DNA of 64,000 nt from Endomychus coccineus. Lineage: Eukaryota > Arthropoda > Insecta > Coleoptera > Endomychidae. The number at the start of each line of letters is the position of its first letter. The first letter of the stretch is position 1. The stretch lies in contig OY294067.1 in NCBI GenBank assembly GCA_958510875.1, positions 30,182,912-30,246,911 on the forward strand. The letters run 5' to 3'. Of the stretch, positions 1-9,208 are shown piece after piece. Made by a program: the position numbers and the translations under genes. Below the pieces are notes generated by a model, which did not search any database, was not told the origin of the DNA, and saw only the letters and a list, made by a program, of their open reading frames with translations.

Positions 1-66
1 TTTGGAATATTTCTTTGGTTGCTTTTCAAAGGGCTTTAACTAGCTCAACATTATTTTGTGTTTATT

Positions 67-88
67 TAATAAATAAATAAATAAATAT
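67..88. repeat. (AAAT)n microsatellite
   Basis: About five units of AAAT lie just beyond the 3' end of the reverse-strand PLE-B remnant, where a retroelement tail would be expected. A chance A+T-rich run is also possible. Confidence 0.6.
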
Positions 89-765
89 TATATATAAATT
101 CTCGAGAAATAGGTCGCACTAACACATATGCTTATTATTTTCGTCTTTACGTACGTTTCGGTCTCACGACCATCAACAGAAGACGTATCAAAGTCTAAAA
201 AGGGGATTCTTAAAAGTAATTGTATCAGCACAAATCGTCCTTATCGCACCAATTTCAATTAAAAATTCCCACGTCGTCAAAACGAACAGAAACATGAATA
301 ATCGAAATTGTAACACATACGTGTTCCAAGTATATGGATATATATCAAGAATCCACTGCTTAGCAATTTTCTTAAAATATACGAACTCATGTCAAACAAA
401 GTCTGTATTTGACTGAAATCCAAAAATATAACGTTCAAGTATCTACTTTCGAACCAGATTTATGAGGTAATAGAAAAAGGTTGCCAGATCTTATTAGAAA
501 TATTACTATTTGAGCATTCTACCTAAAATATAGTTTTAACATTATGAAGGCGCATACAGGAATTTGCGAGGGTTTTAATTAATCAAATTAGACTTAATGA
601 CTGAATATCTATTCTATGATTTACAGACTCCACGTTTTATGTGAATCGTTTCCAGAATAGATTTTTTATAATAAATGGTTTCTTTAGTTGAAATATTAAC
701 ATTTTTGTAATCGAATTGATGGTTATAATCAAAGCAGTGGCAATGGAAGTTTTTGTTTCTTGTAC
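89..765 (-). mobile_element. Penelope-like element family B, 3' part (degenerate)
   Basis: Read on the minus strand, 765 to about 614 encodes the C-terminal flank of a GIY-YIG endonuclease of Penelope type (HCFDYNHQFDYKNVNIS then YYKKSILETIHIKR). It is followed by a long non-coding 3' region ending in a hammerhead-like motif at 143-184. A second copy in opposite orientation at 25475-26120 aligns along its length, sharing the FDYKxQFDYKNVNI peptide, the stretch around AAGAATCCACTGC, and the hammerhead plus GTTAGTG tail. That defines a dispersed element of about 650 bp. The catalytic GIY-YIG core and the RT are absent, so this copy is 5'-truncated and dead. The 64-residue ORF at 614-808 is this remnant plus flanking sequence, not a host gene. 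Confidence 0.75.
143..184 (-). ncRNA. hammerhead ribozyme motif, PLE-B copy 1 (mutated core)
   Basis: On the minus strand stem I GTCTT/AAGAC flanks the core. GAAA (159-156), the palindrome CGTACG and the TA cleavage dinucleotide are intact. The conserved CUGAUGA box reads CTGTTGA (179-173), which should abolish activity. It is collinear with the intact copies at 8516-8557 and 26003-26043. Confidence 0.7.
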
Positions 766-995
766 TACACTTATGGCCATACATGCCTTTTAACCAGGCC
801 CCCTCCATAAGCTCTCATGTTGAAATGATGTTTTTTTGACTCGATATATTCAACAAACGGTGTAGTGAAACCCTCCAAAAAATTATTATATTGTTATTCT
901 CGATGGTCTGTAACAATTTCAAAAAATTTTATCCTAAAAAACTATCTCTACCGGATCTGGGAAAAGTGATTAAAAAAGCGGAGAATTCATTATAA

Positions 996-2261
996 GTGGC
1001 CAGACCGAACATGCTCTACTGGTTGTACAACATGGTGATTAAATCCGCAATAACATACGCCTCTTTGGTATGGTGGCCTAAAACACAACAAGGAGGAACC
1101 ATGAAAAGACTGACCAAGGTCAAGAGAGTTGCATTTCTTGGGATCACAGGGGCCATGAAATCTACGCCCACTGCAGCAATGGAGACACTTCTGAGATTGC
1201 TTCCCGTCCAATTGGTAATCCAAGGAGAGGCCAGACTTGGTGCTTTCAGAATACAAAATACTCTGGAGAATGTGCACATTGGACCAGGACACATGAGTAT
1301 CGCGAAAATCGTGACCAGGGACGTGTTAGGCATGAGAACAGATCACATTCCAAAGCGATACTCTTTCAACAACACATTCAGGGTATCAATACCAGAAAGG
1401 ACTGAATGGAAACATACAAACCTGGGCGACATTCTACAGGGAAAGCTCTGGTATACAGACGGGTTTAAGACTGAAAAAGATGCAGGAGTATATTCAAGAA
1501 ACCCAAAGACTGGCTTGAGCTATTCATTGGGTAAACACACCTCTGTCTTCCAAGCAGAGGTATATGCCATCCTCCAATGTGTGAAGGAAAACAATCGGAG
1601 AGCCATCGACGATGAGCAGATTCACATATTGACTGACAGTCAGGCTGCACTTGAGGCAATGAGAAGTCAGGAAGTGACATCACGTCTGGTATGGACATGC
1701 AAAAAAGAACTTGAAATACTGGCAGACCGAAACCGCGTTAAGCTGATTTGGGTGCCGGGACATCAGAGAACGACAGGCAATGAAAAAGCCGACGAACTTG
1801 CGAAAAGAGGGTCGGAGAACACTCCAGATCCAGAACAGACCACGGGGGTACCAAAACGTACAGCACGAAGGTCTGCAGAAGACTGGATCATGGAAAACTA
1901 CAAAGAATAGTGGGAAAAAATTCCAGGAAACGAACATGGGAAGAAATACATGAAAGCCCCGTGTAACAAAAGAACGACAGACCTATTAGTACTAAATAGG
2001 GAAAAAATAAAAGTCGTAACAGGGTTCATGACTGGCCATGCGCCAGTGAAAGGGCACCTAAACAACGACCTGACATGCAGACTTTGCGGTAAGGATACAG
2101 AAACAGTGACACACATGCTGTGTAAATGCGAGGCACTGGATCGCAAAAGACAGTCAATTTTTGGAAAGCCTAACTGCGAACCAGAATTATACAGTTCCCA
2201 CCCAGTAAAGGACTTGTACAAACTCGTACAAGGTACAAAAATACCCGAGTGGATACCGTAA
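996..2261 (+). pseudogene. LINE ORF2 3' part: RT thumb, RNase H, zinc knuckle
   Basis: This is the end of a non-LTR retrotransposon polyprotein that would reverse transcribe and integrate the element. Residues 1-95 resemble the post-RT region (YASLVWWPK, FLGITGAMKSTPTAA). Residues 150-275 are an RNase H domain with acidic residues in the expected places: D155 (WYTDG), E188 (FQAEVYA), D214 (LTDSQAA), H256 (WVPGHQ) and D266 (EKADELAK). One in-frame TAG at 1908-1910 breaks the frame, which then continues to 2261 with a CX2CX8HX4C knuckle (CRLCGKDTETVTHMLCKC). The copy is 5'-truncated; a stop lies directly before the first codon, and the start shown is a GTG that is probably not a true start. An RNase H after the RT points to an I/Loa/R1-type clade rather than Jockey; the exact clade is not decided here. 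Confidence 0.9.
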
Positions 2262-2440
2262 AGAAACGAAACATAGGCGAGATACAATGGGCCAGCACCC
2301 CTGAGTGTCAGCGGAGGCAATAGCCAGACAAGCCTACAAAGGGGGTGAAGTTTAGTGAGTATGCCTGGAATGGTGACTCTCACAGTAGATCTTGAGACTC
2401 AAAGGCTCATAACCTCCTCATAAAGGGTTTTCCTCAAAAA
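2262..2440 (+). mobile_element. LINE 3' UTR sharing a tail with the SINE at 9.2 kb
   Basis: The UTR holds blocks GATACAATGGGC (2281-2292), AGTGTCA (2304-2310), AGCCTAC, GTTTAGTGAGTAT (2350-2362) and CATAAAGGGTTT (2419-2430). They recur in the same order and similar spacing in the SINE 3' half at 9340-9516. It ends in A-rich sequence without a long poly(A). Confidence 0.8.
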
Positions 2441-3735
2441 TATAAAAATCTTTACCGAACCTCCTTAATTGCATGCAGTGATGGAGATATGTGTAATGCT
2501 ATTAGAAAAAGAAATAAAACTTTAAGTTCTATAAAGAATATCTAAAAGCTAACAAATTGAAATTGAAGATACGAAAAACCAAGGCCATGACAATAACTAC
2601 AAAATATTGGTTCAGATAATCGAATTAAAATCTCCCATTCCTATTTCACATTCTGAATCATTCGATCTGTAGCAAATATTGATTCCGGTTCAATAGGTCA
2701 TTCTGTTGAAGTGCCTGATTAGTTCTGTGAAAAGCAACACATGCACGAGAATGGAAGTAATTTTTTCTCTATAGTAATTATTGCCGCATATTGGATGATT
2801 TGCTATGAGCAACAATAGACTATACGAGGAAATCTCATCTACTTCTGGTACCTAAATACTCTAGGGTCAGTTCAACTTGAACATGATTTAATCTCACAGA
2901 ATGTTACGTTCTAAGATATGTGCGCAATTTATTTCGGACATAAATTTACCAACGCACGTTAACAAAAAAAGTCGTGAAGAATCGAATTATCATCAGAACG
3001 AAATTAACGAAAGATAATTGCTAGATGATTGTACGTTTACACACCTGTAAGTGAAGTGGTTATGTATTATTTACAGCCAGCAAGCGTCTGTAGCCGCGAT
3101 GTTAATTACACCGAACGTAACGGTAAAATTAACATCTACTTAATTAAGGTTTGTTTATCATTTTGAGAGTGGCATTATTACTTTTGCAAATCGGTGACCC
3201 GCTGCGACCCAACCTAATGCCATTCTGAAGTGTAATTTTGCCGCGGCATCACTTTGAATCATATAATATGATGCACAGAAATAAGGGAAGCTAAACAATT
3301 ATTCAGAGATGTTTACTTGACACGCGTCTTAATTCTAGATGTTCATGTTAAGATTTCCAGAGCTGGTCCAAAATGTAGTTGTGAAACATGACTTCCTCCT
3401 CTACCGGGTAGTTTCAAATTCGATTGTCATCATACGAAGATGGTATTTATATGCCGTTGAGAAAGTTACAAAATTCCAAGCATCCAGAAAAAAAAAGGAA
3501 TTTTGAAATAGATACTTATGTATTGGATAGGATCAGTCATTACGTGACGAAAATCCATTCTACTTAAATAAAATGGGCGGCATCAAACTAGGCACATCCT
3601 AATCTTTTAATCCTAATGCATTTTACCATTCAAGCATGGTACAGGAAAATTCAAAATCTAGGTTTATCAAAAGAATACCAAGACAAAAATTCTGAGATTG
3701 GAAAGTGGCTCCATTATTGTTTTGGTCTTTTATTT
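2441..3735. other. A+T-rich DNA, no feature recognised
   Basis: No coding similarity, RNA gene or clear repeat was seen. The reverse ORF at 3623-3868 overlaps the MULE fragment and is a shadow. Confidence 0.5.
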
Positions 3736-3935
3736 TTGGAATCAAAGGACGTTGACGATTTCTATTTTTGAGCTCTACGAAGTTAAGGCAGTAGATGAAA
3801 CACTTGGAAAATTTTCTGATTACCTTCTCGAAAATTATTTGACATATAATTCGAAATTTCCACCACATATATGGGCTGCTGCTTCTTCCGCATTAAATAA
3901 AAAACAACCAATCCTTGCGAATCTTTGGAGAAGGT
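3736..3935 (+). pseudogene. MULE transposase C-terminal fragment
   Basis: The peptide GKFSDYLLENYLTYNSKFPPH followed by IWAAASSALNK matches the region near the C-terminus of insect MULE transposases (D-Y-L-x-x-x-Y then FPPxIWA). After a frameshift near 3900 another frame reads TNPCESL, matching the TTNxCESFH motif of the same proteins. Independent fragments of this family lie at 26880-27200 and 29110-29270. Both ends are missing. Confidence 0.65.
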
Positions 3936-4135
3936 GAAAATGGAGCTCTGAAAATGTTTATTTCCACCAATGAATTTCTCCTTGAAAATAACATTTCAAA
4001 GTATCGAATTCAAAGGATCATCTTTGATCACTTGATATGCTTAGAGACCCAGATGAAAAAATATTTTCCATCGGTCGATCTTGAAACGGAGGTTTGGATT
4101 CAGAATCTATTCTTAATAGAAATGGGATAACCAAA
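3936..4135 (+). pseudogene. possible hAT transposase fragment
   Basis: The frame contains FLLENNISKYRIQRIIFDHL and MKKYFPSVDLETEVWIQNLF. The spacing H-L..L...KYFP...WIxNxF resembles part of hAT-type transposases of the SCAND3/ZBED5 kind. The similarity is short and judged by eye. It lies between the MULE and PLE fragments with no clear boundary. Confidence 0.4.
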
Positions 4136-4144
4136 CCATTTGTC

Positions 4145-4864
4145 ACTGAAAGTTGTCGGATCTATCCAGAGACGGAAACTCATAGTTTATTGAACGTCCC
4201 TTTGAGCCAGCAAAATTATAATAACGAAGTTGAGAAACTTCAGCAAATTGCGTTGGACAGTGGTTGCCACAAATCTTTGATCAATAATCTGAATTCTAAA
4301 CAAAAAAGGAAATTGGAACGTAGCCAACTAGCCAAATTAGAGCCATTATCTTCAAATACTTCAATAAAATTCAAAAGTTTCACTTATCATTTTTCAGTAA
4401 TTAATGAATTTCATAGTTTGTTTTCTAAATTTGCAATAAAACCAGTTTATAGATGTAAAAACAAGCTAAAACACCGTTTAGGCAACACCTTTGATAAGTT
4501 TACGATTTCTACAAATCCGGGTTTTACAAAATCATTTGTAAGTCGTGTTCAAAATGGTATGTGGGTCAAACTAGAAGTAACTCGTTATAAGGAACATTTT
4601 ACTCATATAAAGAAAAATAATGATGAACAATCAGCGGTAGCCGAACATATTTTGATTGAATACAGCTCACACCATTTCTCAAGAAAATTCATCACTTTCC
4701 GAACACAGTACGAACAAATATCTAGGTAATTCAGAAGGGATGAATATGTATAAACAAAAAAGCAATTTATTAAATTCCGATTTATCTCCAGTTGAGGGTA
4801 ACCCATTGTTTACATTCTTATCCCCAAATATTATTTAAACAGGCACATTTTGATTTATAATTTA
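4145..4864 (+). mobile_element. Penelope-like element family A, linker and GIY-YIG region
   Basis: Translation gives the segment linking RT to endonuclease (NVPLSQQNYNNEVEKLQQIA, then KFKSFTYHFSVINEFHSLFS, then YRCKNKLKHRLGNTFDK). It continues into a decayed GIY-YIG domain (MWVKLEVTRYKEHFTHIKKN). Intact relatives in this window read GIYKIDC...CYVGQTRRN here, so this copy has lost its catalytic signature. The 3' end (LGNSEGMNMYKQKSNLLNSD) is present. The copy is split after 4864 by the TIR element at 4865-5662 and resumes at 5663. Confidence 0.85.
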
Positions 4865-5662
4865 CCGGGATATCAAAAATTATCTTTGTCAAGGTTCGTT
4901 GTGAAATCTAAAACGTGTGTCTTACTTTACGTTTGAAATAATTATGTCACTGTCACACTGACATCATCAACAACCTACAAATTTCATACCTATTTATTTC
5001 AGTTGTAAAACAATAATGAACTACAAATTATGAAATAATTATGTGAACTTTGAACCTTTTCAGAGGTCGTGATAGCCACAATCCGAGTCAAAAACTGTTT
5101 TGAAACAGTTAATTTATGTCCATTAAATAGGAAAATTTAATTAAAACAGTTTGAGCTATTCTCAGATCTTAGCTACGCGCGTCTAACTTGCGACGTACCA
5201 AAGAGAATTTTCTCGAGACTAAAATATACACGAAGCGGGTAAAAGCTAGCGGTCCATAGCCAAAAACACTTTATTACAACTGGCGCCGGTCGCACGGGGC
5301 AAGAAACGGCCCCAAATTAACAAGACCGAGGTAAAATGTATAAACTCTAACTCACGCGCAGCGAGCTCCTCGAGGCATATGTCAAAATGATTTCGTTCGT
5401 AGCTAATTACATAGGACGTCTGGCGTTCATGCAATAATGTTTTTAGATAATTCGAACCTTCTAATTTCGATAGGCCACGTGAAAATCCCGGAGTCCAAAG
5501 CGCTAAAGACTTCTGAGTGTTACAATATTCGTATAAAATTGCAAAGTTTCGCACTTTTAGTAACTTCAAATTAATTATGACATAATTATTTCAAACGTAG
5601 AGTAAGACGCACGTTTTAGATTCCACAACCACCCTTGACCAAGATAATTTTTGATATCCCGG
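4865..5662. mobile_element. TIR element (798 bp, TA target duplication) nested in PLE-A
   Basis: The ends are inverted repeats of about 84 bp: CCGGGATATCAAAAATTATC at the left and its complement at 5643-5662, with further pairing through CTAAAACGTG and TACGTTTGAAATAATTATG. TA dinucleotides flank it (4863-4864 and 5663-5664). The same PLE sequence without the insertion reads ATTTATAATTTAGTTTAC at 54748, so the filled and empty sites fit one TA duplication exactly. No transposase is encoded. TA use suggests mobilisation by a Tc1/mariner-type enzyme, which is an inference. Confidence 0.9.
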
Positions 5663-5800
5663 TAGTTTACTCTGATGATGGCCACTTGGAAGGTGAAAGT
5701 TCCTCAGTATTTGAATAGTATTTTTAGTCGATAAGGGTGATTATTTCTCATCAATAGTGTTATAATATATCCACAGTGTGAACTCTTTTATAGTGTATTT
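5663..5800 (+). mobile_element. PLE-A 3' region downstream of the nested element
   Basis: This is the continuation of the copy that begins at 4145. It carries a hammerhead motif and the shared 3' block (AGTATTTTTAG, GGGTGATTATTTCTC, ATCCACAGTGTGAACTC) found in the copies at 14190-14340, 54770-54860, 60780-60900 and 63180-63290. Confidence 0.85.
5668..5709 (+). ncRNA. hammerhead ribozyme motif, PLE-A copy 1
   Basis: Stem I TACT (5668-5671) pairs with AGTA (5706-5709). CTGATGA is at 5672-5678, GAAA at 5695-5698, and the cleavage dinucleotide TC precedes AGTA. Stem II is degraded compared with the copy at 54760, so activity is doubtful. Confidence 0.65.
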
Positions 5801-6299
5801 ACTACATTGTCTCTTCAGAATTCTATGGCAACCTCTGCTTCCATTTATTTGTAGCCAAACGAAATATTTATGAGTTATACCAGGCTATGTTACCGTCAAG
5901 AAGAAGAAGTTCCCTATTGGAACTCATAAATGGGAATATTCACAAGAAATGCTTCAAAATCAGAAAGATAATTTAAACAAGATCTGATTTACATAAAAAT
6001 GGATTGTACCAACATTGTGCGCTAAAAAAAAACGCCAATGATAAGTAATATGAGTTCGGCTTGAATGCAACATAGACCACGACAGGCATATACAAGCGTA
6101 CATATGTATCCAAGTGCCTGCATATATCATATACGTAAACGATGAAAAGAAAAACTGCATCGGCACACAGCAAACGTCCGACCGGTGTATGTGTACACCT
6201 ACACCAGGACGATGATACAGGACGCAGCAGCTCGCAATAGATATAATACTGCTTATAATAAGTCAATATTTTTGCCATCAGAGTGCCTCGATAACAATA
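5801..6299. other. no feature recognised
   Basis: Mostly unique A+T-rich sequence. The reverse ORFs at 5960-6278 show no recognised domain. Confidence 0.4.
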
Positions 6300-6570
6300 T
6301 AATAGCCATTGTTCTTGTAATTGTGGTTTAAGCGGCCATTATTTAAGTCGCGGCGGCGTACAGCGACCCGACGGAGCGCCAGATTACCATCTCGCAGTGC
6401 GGAGATCCAGATATACCCACGATATACCAGCGATCCGGCTAATACACCGAGATTTTAACATTGGAAAGAAGAGAGATACTATCGCCCATTTATTGGACAT
6501 AATTGAACTCTTGTAGCGTGTGTCTATGCGGACTTAAGCTTGGTGGACGTGACGCTCAGCTTATGCGAAG
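6300..6570. other. G+C-richer block, LTR or promoter-like, origin unknown
   Basis: A local rise in G+C holds GTCGCGGCGGCG shortly after a TATTTAAG box (about 6339-6346). That arrangement is seen in insect LTR-element promoters and in some gene promoters. No matching second LTR, primer-binding site or ORF was found here, so it could be a solo LTR remnant or a host 5' UTR. Confidence 0.25.
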
Positions 6571-6784
6571 AACCCTGCCTTTAATAATCCTCTCCATATC
6601 ACAATCATGTACCTAATCATTGCCAGCTGTTTTATCTGGGACGTCGATTGTCGAGCTGATTTCAAAATTTTCTTGGAAACATAATTGCCATCATATTTTC
6701 TTTCATAAATACAGCCCCTTCAATTATATAATGTATCGAAAGGCGTGAAAATGATTTGATCCAGTAAATCGTAATTAGTGATGC

Positions 6785-6895
6785 TGCATGAGGAAACGAG
6801 AAGAGATAAAGGGTTTCGGTCTCGATTTCGAGACACAATTTCTTATCTCGTGTAGACGAGAGAACTCGAGACGAAACGAGATAAATACCTTGTAG
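6785..6895. repeat. GAGA/CGAGA-rich low-complexity stretch
   Basis: Repeated CGAGA, GAGACGA and their complements (TCTCG) produce several short self-complementary segments. No coding potential was seen. Confidence 0.5.
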
Positions 6896-7039
6896 TCCAG
6901 GTTGTGAACCGGGATTTTAGCTATAATAAAAAAAACATGTAAGATCGAATCAAAATTTTTTTTTGCATTAGCTTCAGGAGATTCTCAGGATCATTCATAC
7001 ACGTTAAAACCTTTTGTGAACCCCAACCCCACCAAGGTT

Positions 7040-7290
7040 TTTTTTTGGGACGCCGGACACGAATCCGTAGCCAGATTCACTTGCAATCTATCGTAGGGGT
7101 GGTCAAATCGACAAAATTGGCCAATTTCGCACCCCTGATATGTTATTTTGCAATTAACGTGTTTTTGGCATTTCGTATGCACTAAGGTGATTTTTTGGGT
7201 CGCTGAATACCATTCCGAAGCCTTATTTACTCGAATATCATCGTAGGGGTGGGAAATTTACAAAAATGGGTAATTTGACACGCTTCTAAA
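7040..7290. repeat. two-copy tandem repeat, period about 152 bp
   Basis: The unit TTTTTTGGGACGCCG...ATCGTAGGGGTGG...CAAAATTGG at 7040-7190 recurs diverged at 7191-7290 (TTTTTTGGGTCGCTG...ATCGTAGGGGTGG...AAAAATGGG). The block ATCGTAGGGGTGG is exact in both, 152 bp apart. Confidence 0.75.
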
Positions 7291-7920
7291 CTTTTATTAT
7301 TTTTGAATTTTATTAGTATTATTCCTAACCTTATTTTTTTTTATACAATTATTTGCAATACTTAATATTCGTCATCAGAATCATCATTTTCATGTATATT
7401 AATACCTATAGGTATACCATACCTGGCATAGAGATTTTGTATACCTACCTGAGCGTAAAGAAACGTAAAAAGGAAAAAATATATATTTTGAAAACCGTTT
7501 TATTCCATTTCATGATACCAATATTTTGGTGTACGTAGACGCCCATATTATTGTAGTCATTGTTGTAAGAGCGACCATAAATATCATAATAACGAATGAA
7601 CTGATAATTTTGTTTGAAAAAGAATAGACCGCTTTGATAAGGTAGACACTTTATTGTTAACATTGACAATGGATAAATAATTTTATACAGTATTTATTGA
7701 ATCGATCATTTTCCATAGAAGTTATATTTACCTTTTCGTTATTTTAATAACTTTGAGGCGATTTAGGCCTCAAGAAACAAATGAAATTTCTCATAAAAAT
7801 TCTTGGATGAACAGATTTTGATAAAAGCACAGCCCCTTTCAGAGGACAATAGTAGTAATATTGACGGATATATGTTTTTAATTTTTTACAAAACACAATA
7901 TAAATTGTCCTATTTTATAT
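7291..7920. other. A+T-rich DNA, no feature recognised
   Basis: ORFs on both strands here are Ile/Tyr/Lys-rich and look like chance frames. Confidence 0.4.
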
Positions 7921-7923
7921 TCA

Positions 7924-8110
7924 ATGCTAAATATAAAAAAAAATAAGTTTAATAAACCTGGAGTATGTAAATTAACCTGTTCAGTGTGTGATAACTTTTA
8001 CATCTTGGATAGTAGACTTCCGCGAACTGAAAGTTCAAGCCTCAAGCCTGCCCTGAAGATGCCACCTGTAATGGTTGGCGAAACGTCGGCATCAAGTCGA
8101 GCTATTGTGA
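7924..8110 (+). mobile_element. Penelope-like element family C scrap (GIY-YIG start fused to 3' UTR)
   Basis: The frame begins KFNKPGVCKLTCSVCDNFYI, the opening of a Penelope GIY-YIG endonuclease (PGVYKLxC...FYIG in the family). It runs within about 20 codons into a hammerhead-bearing 3' region, so almost all of the endonuclease has been deleted. The spelling differs from families A and B, so this is a third PLE lineage. Confidence 0.65.
8049..8091 (+). ncRNA. hammerhead ribozyme motif, PLE-C
   Basis: Stem I TGCC (8049-8052) pairs with GGCA (8088-8091). The core CTGAAGA (8053-8059) fits CUGANGA. Stem II pairs GCCA/CC with GG/TGGC around a small loop (8061-8079). GAAA is at 8080-8083. Helix III is reduced to the palindrome ACGT, and cleavage would follow TC at 8086-8087. 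So short a helix III would be stable only as a dimer, as described for PLE hammerheads. Confidence 0.65.
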
Positions 8111-8464
8111 CGCGGAATCCATCCGGAAGACAAGATTTTTCAACTTTTACATCGGTAGATCTAGTCGTAATATAGAAATTAGATATAAAGAACATTTTCG
8201 ATCTTAAACAATATTAAACAACAATATTAAATCTACCTCATTATCCAATTTCAATTATACTATTCTAGCAATATATTCCCCAACCGGAACCGCACTTGTT
8301 ATCTGTCTTCCACCATTGAATGTCTGAATGATCATATTTGACTCATTCAAGAAGTTTCTACTTGAGCTTGGTTTGTTTCCAAGAAATAATGAAAAGCAAG
8401 ATAAATTAGTATAATTTTACTATAGCATTTCTAAACTATTGATTGAAATTGATAATTGCTTAAT

Positions 8465-8775
8465 ACAAAATTCTCGGGAAATAGGTCACACTAACACATA
8501 TGTTTTTTTACCCTCGTCTTTACGTACGTTTCGGTCTCACGACCATCATCAGAAGACTTATTAATACAATAACCTGATTACTTAGAACTACTGTAATAAC
8601 ACAAAGCGTTCTTATCGCACAAATTTCGTTTAAATGCCAACGTCGCCGAAACGAACGGAAACATGCTGTGTTATTTCCGATTTCATGTTTCCGTTCGTTT
8701 CGGCGACGTTGGCATTTAAACGAGGGTAAAAAAACATATATGTTAGTGTGATCTATTTCCCGAGAATTTTGTATT
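8465..8775. mobile_element. inverted pair of PLE-B 3' ends (foldback)
   Basis: The left arm (8465-8665, minus sense) and right arm (8683-8775, plus sense) mirror each other: TACAAAATTCTCGGGAAATA at the left, TATTTCCCGAGAATTTTGTA at the right, and CGTTTAAATGCCAACGTCGC against GCGACGTTGGCATTTAAACG around the axis near 8674. The left arm holds a hammerhead and about 110 bp (8518-8626) that the right arm lacks. The gap is bounded by short CG microhomology. Confidence 0.85.
8516..8557 (-). ncRNA. hammerhead ribozyme, PLE-B copy 2 (intact)
   Basis: Minus-strand order: stem I GTCTT (8557-8553), CTGATGA (8552-8546), stem II GGTC-GTGA-GACC, GAAA (8532-8529), the palindrome CGTACG (8528-8523), cleavage dinucleotide TA, then AAGAC (8520-8516) completing a fully paired 5-bp stem I. 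All core bases fit the type I hammerhead consensus. The self-complementary helix III suggests dimeric action. Confidence 0.85.
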
Positions 8776-8879
8776 AATTCATACGTGGGTCAAGAATCTT
8801 CTTTATTATTGATAAATGCTTGAACCCAGAATCACCGGGTGGAGAATCTGATGAAGAATGTACATCTTCTAGATATCTC

Positions 8880-8908
8880 CGTTGATTGAAAGACTCTTTC
8901 AATCAACG
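8880..8908. mobile_element. 29-bp palindromic micro-insertion, copy 1
   Basis: CGTTGATTGAAAGA (8880-8893), one C, then the exact complement TCTTTCAATCAACG (8895-8908). It is flanked by perfect direct repeats ATATCTC (8873-8879 and 8909-8915). Copy 2 at 9888-9928 has the same 14-bp ends and its own 7-bp direct repeats. It is probably the collapsed remnant of a TIR transposon. Confidence 0.7.
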
Positions 8909-9208
8909 ATATCTCTTATCTACCCAATATGTTAAATTTTTCTAAATAATTCAATTGGTTACCTAAAATCACTGACAATAATTATAAGATACCCATAGCA
9001 ATGCATATTACTATCATAATGAAATGAAAGGACTTCACTTTAATGCCATTATCAAACAGATATATGTGGTATAAAAACAAAGTTGTTGTTTCATTTAATC
9101 ATAATGATAAATTTCCTTAAATTAACGGCCTGTACCATCGTTTTTTTTTCATATCACTATCGTCCTTTATAATGGACAATAGTAGTTGTCAGATTTCTAG
9201 TTCATTGC

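Noticed and set aside
614..808. A 64-residue reverse ORF as a host gene
   Set aside because: Its second half is the Penelope endonuclease C-terminal flank, repeated at 25495.
990..1937. Reverse-strand ORFs across the first LINE
   Set aside because: They are shadows of the RNase H frame; the plus-strand frame has the catalytic motifs.
7353..7669. Overlapping ORFs on both strands as genes
   Set aside because: Ile/Tyr/Lys-rich content typical of random A+T-rich frames; no motif.
8849..8880. CTGATGA at about 8849 as another hammerhead
   Set aside because: No GAAA follows the potential stem II and stem I does not pair.
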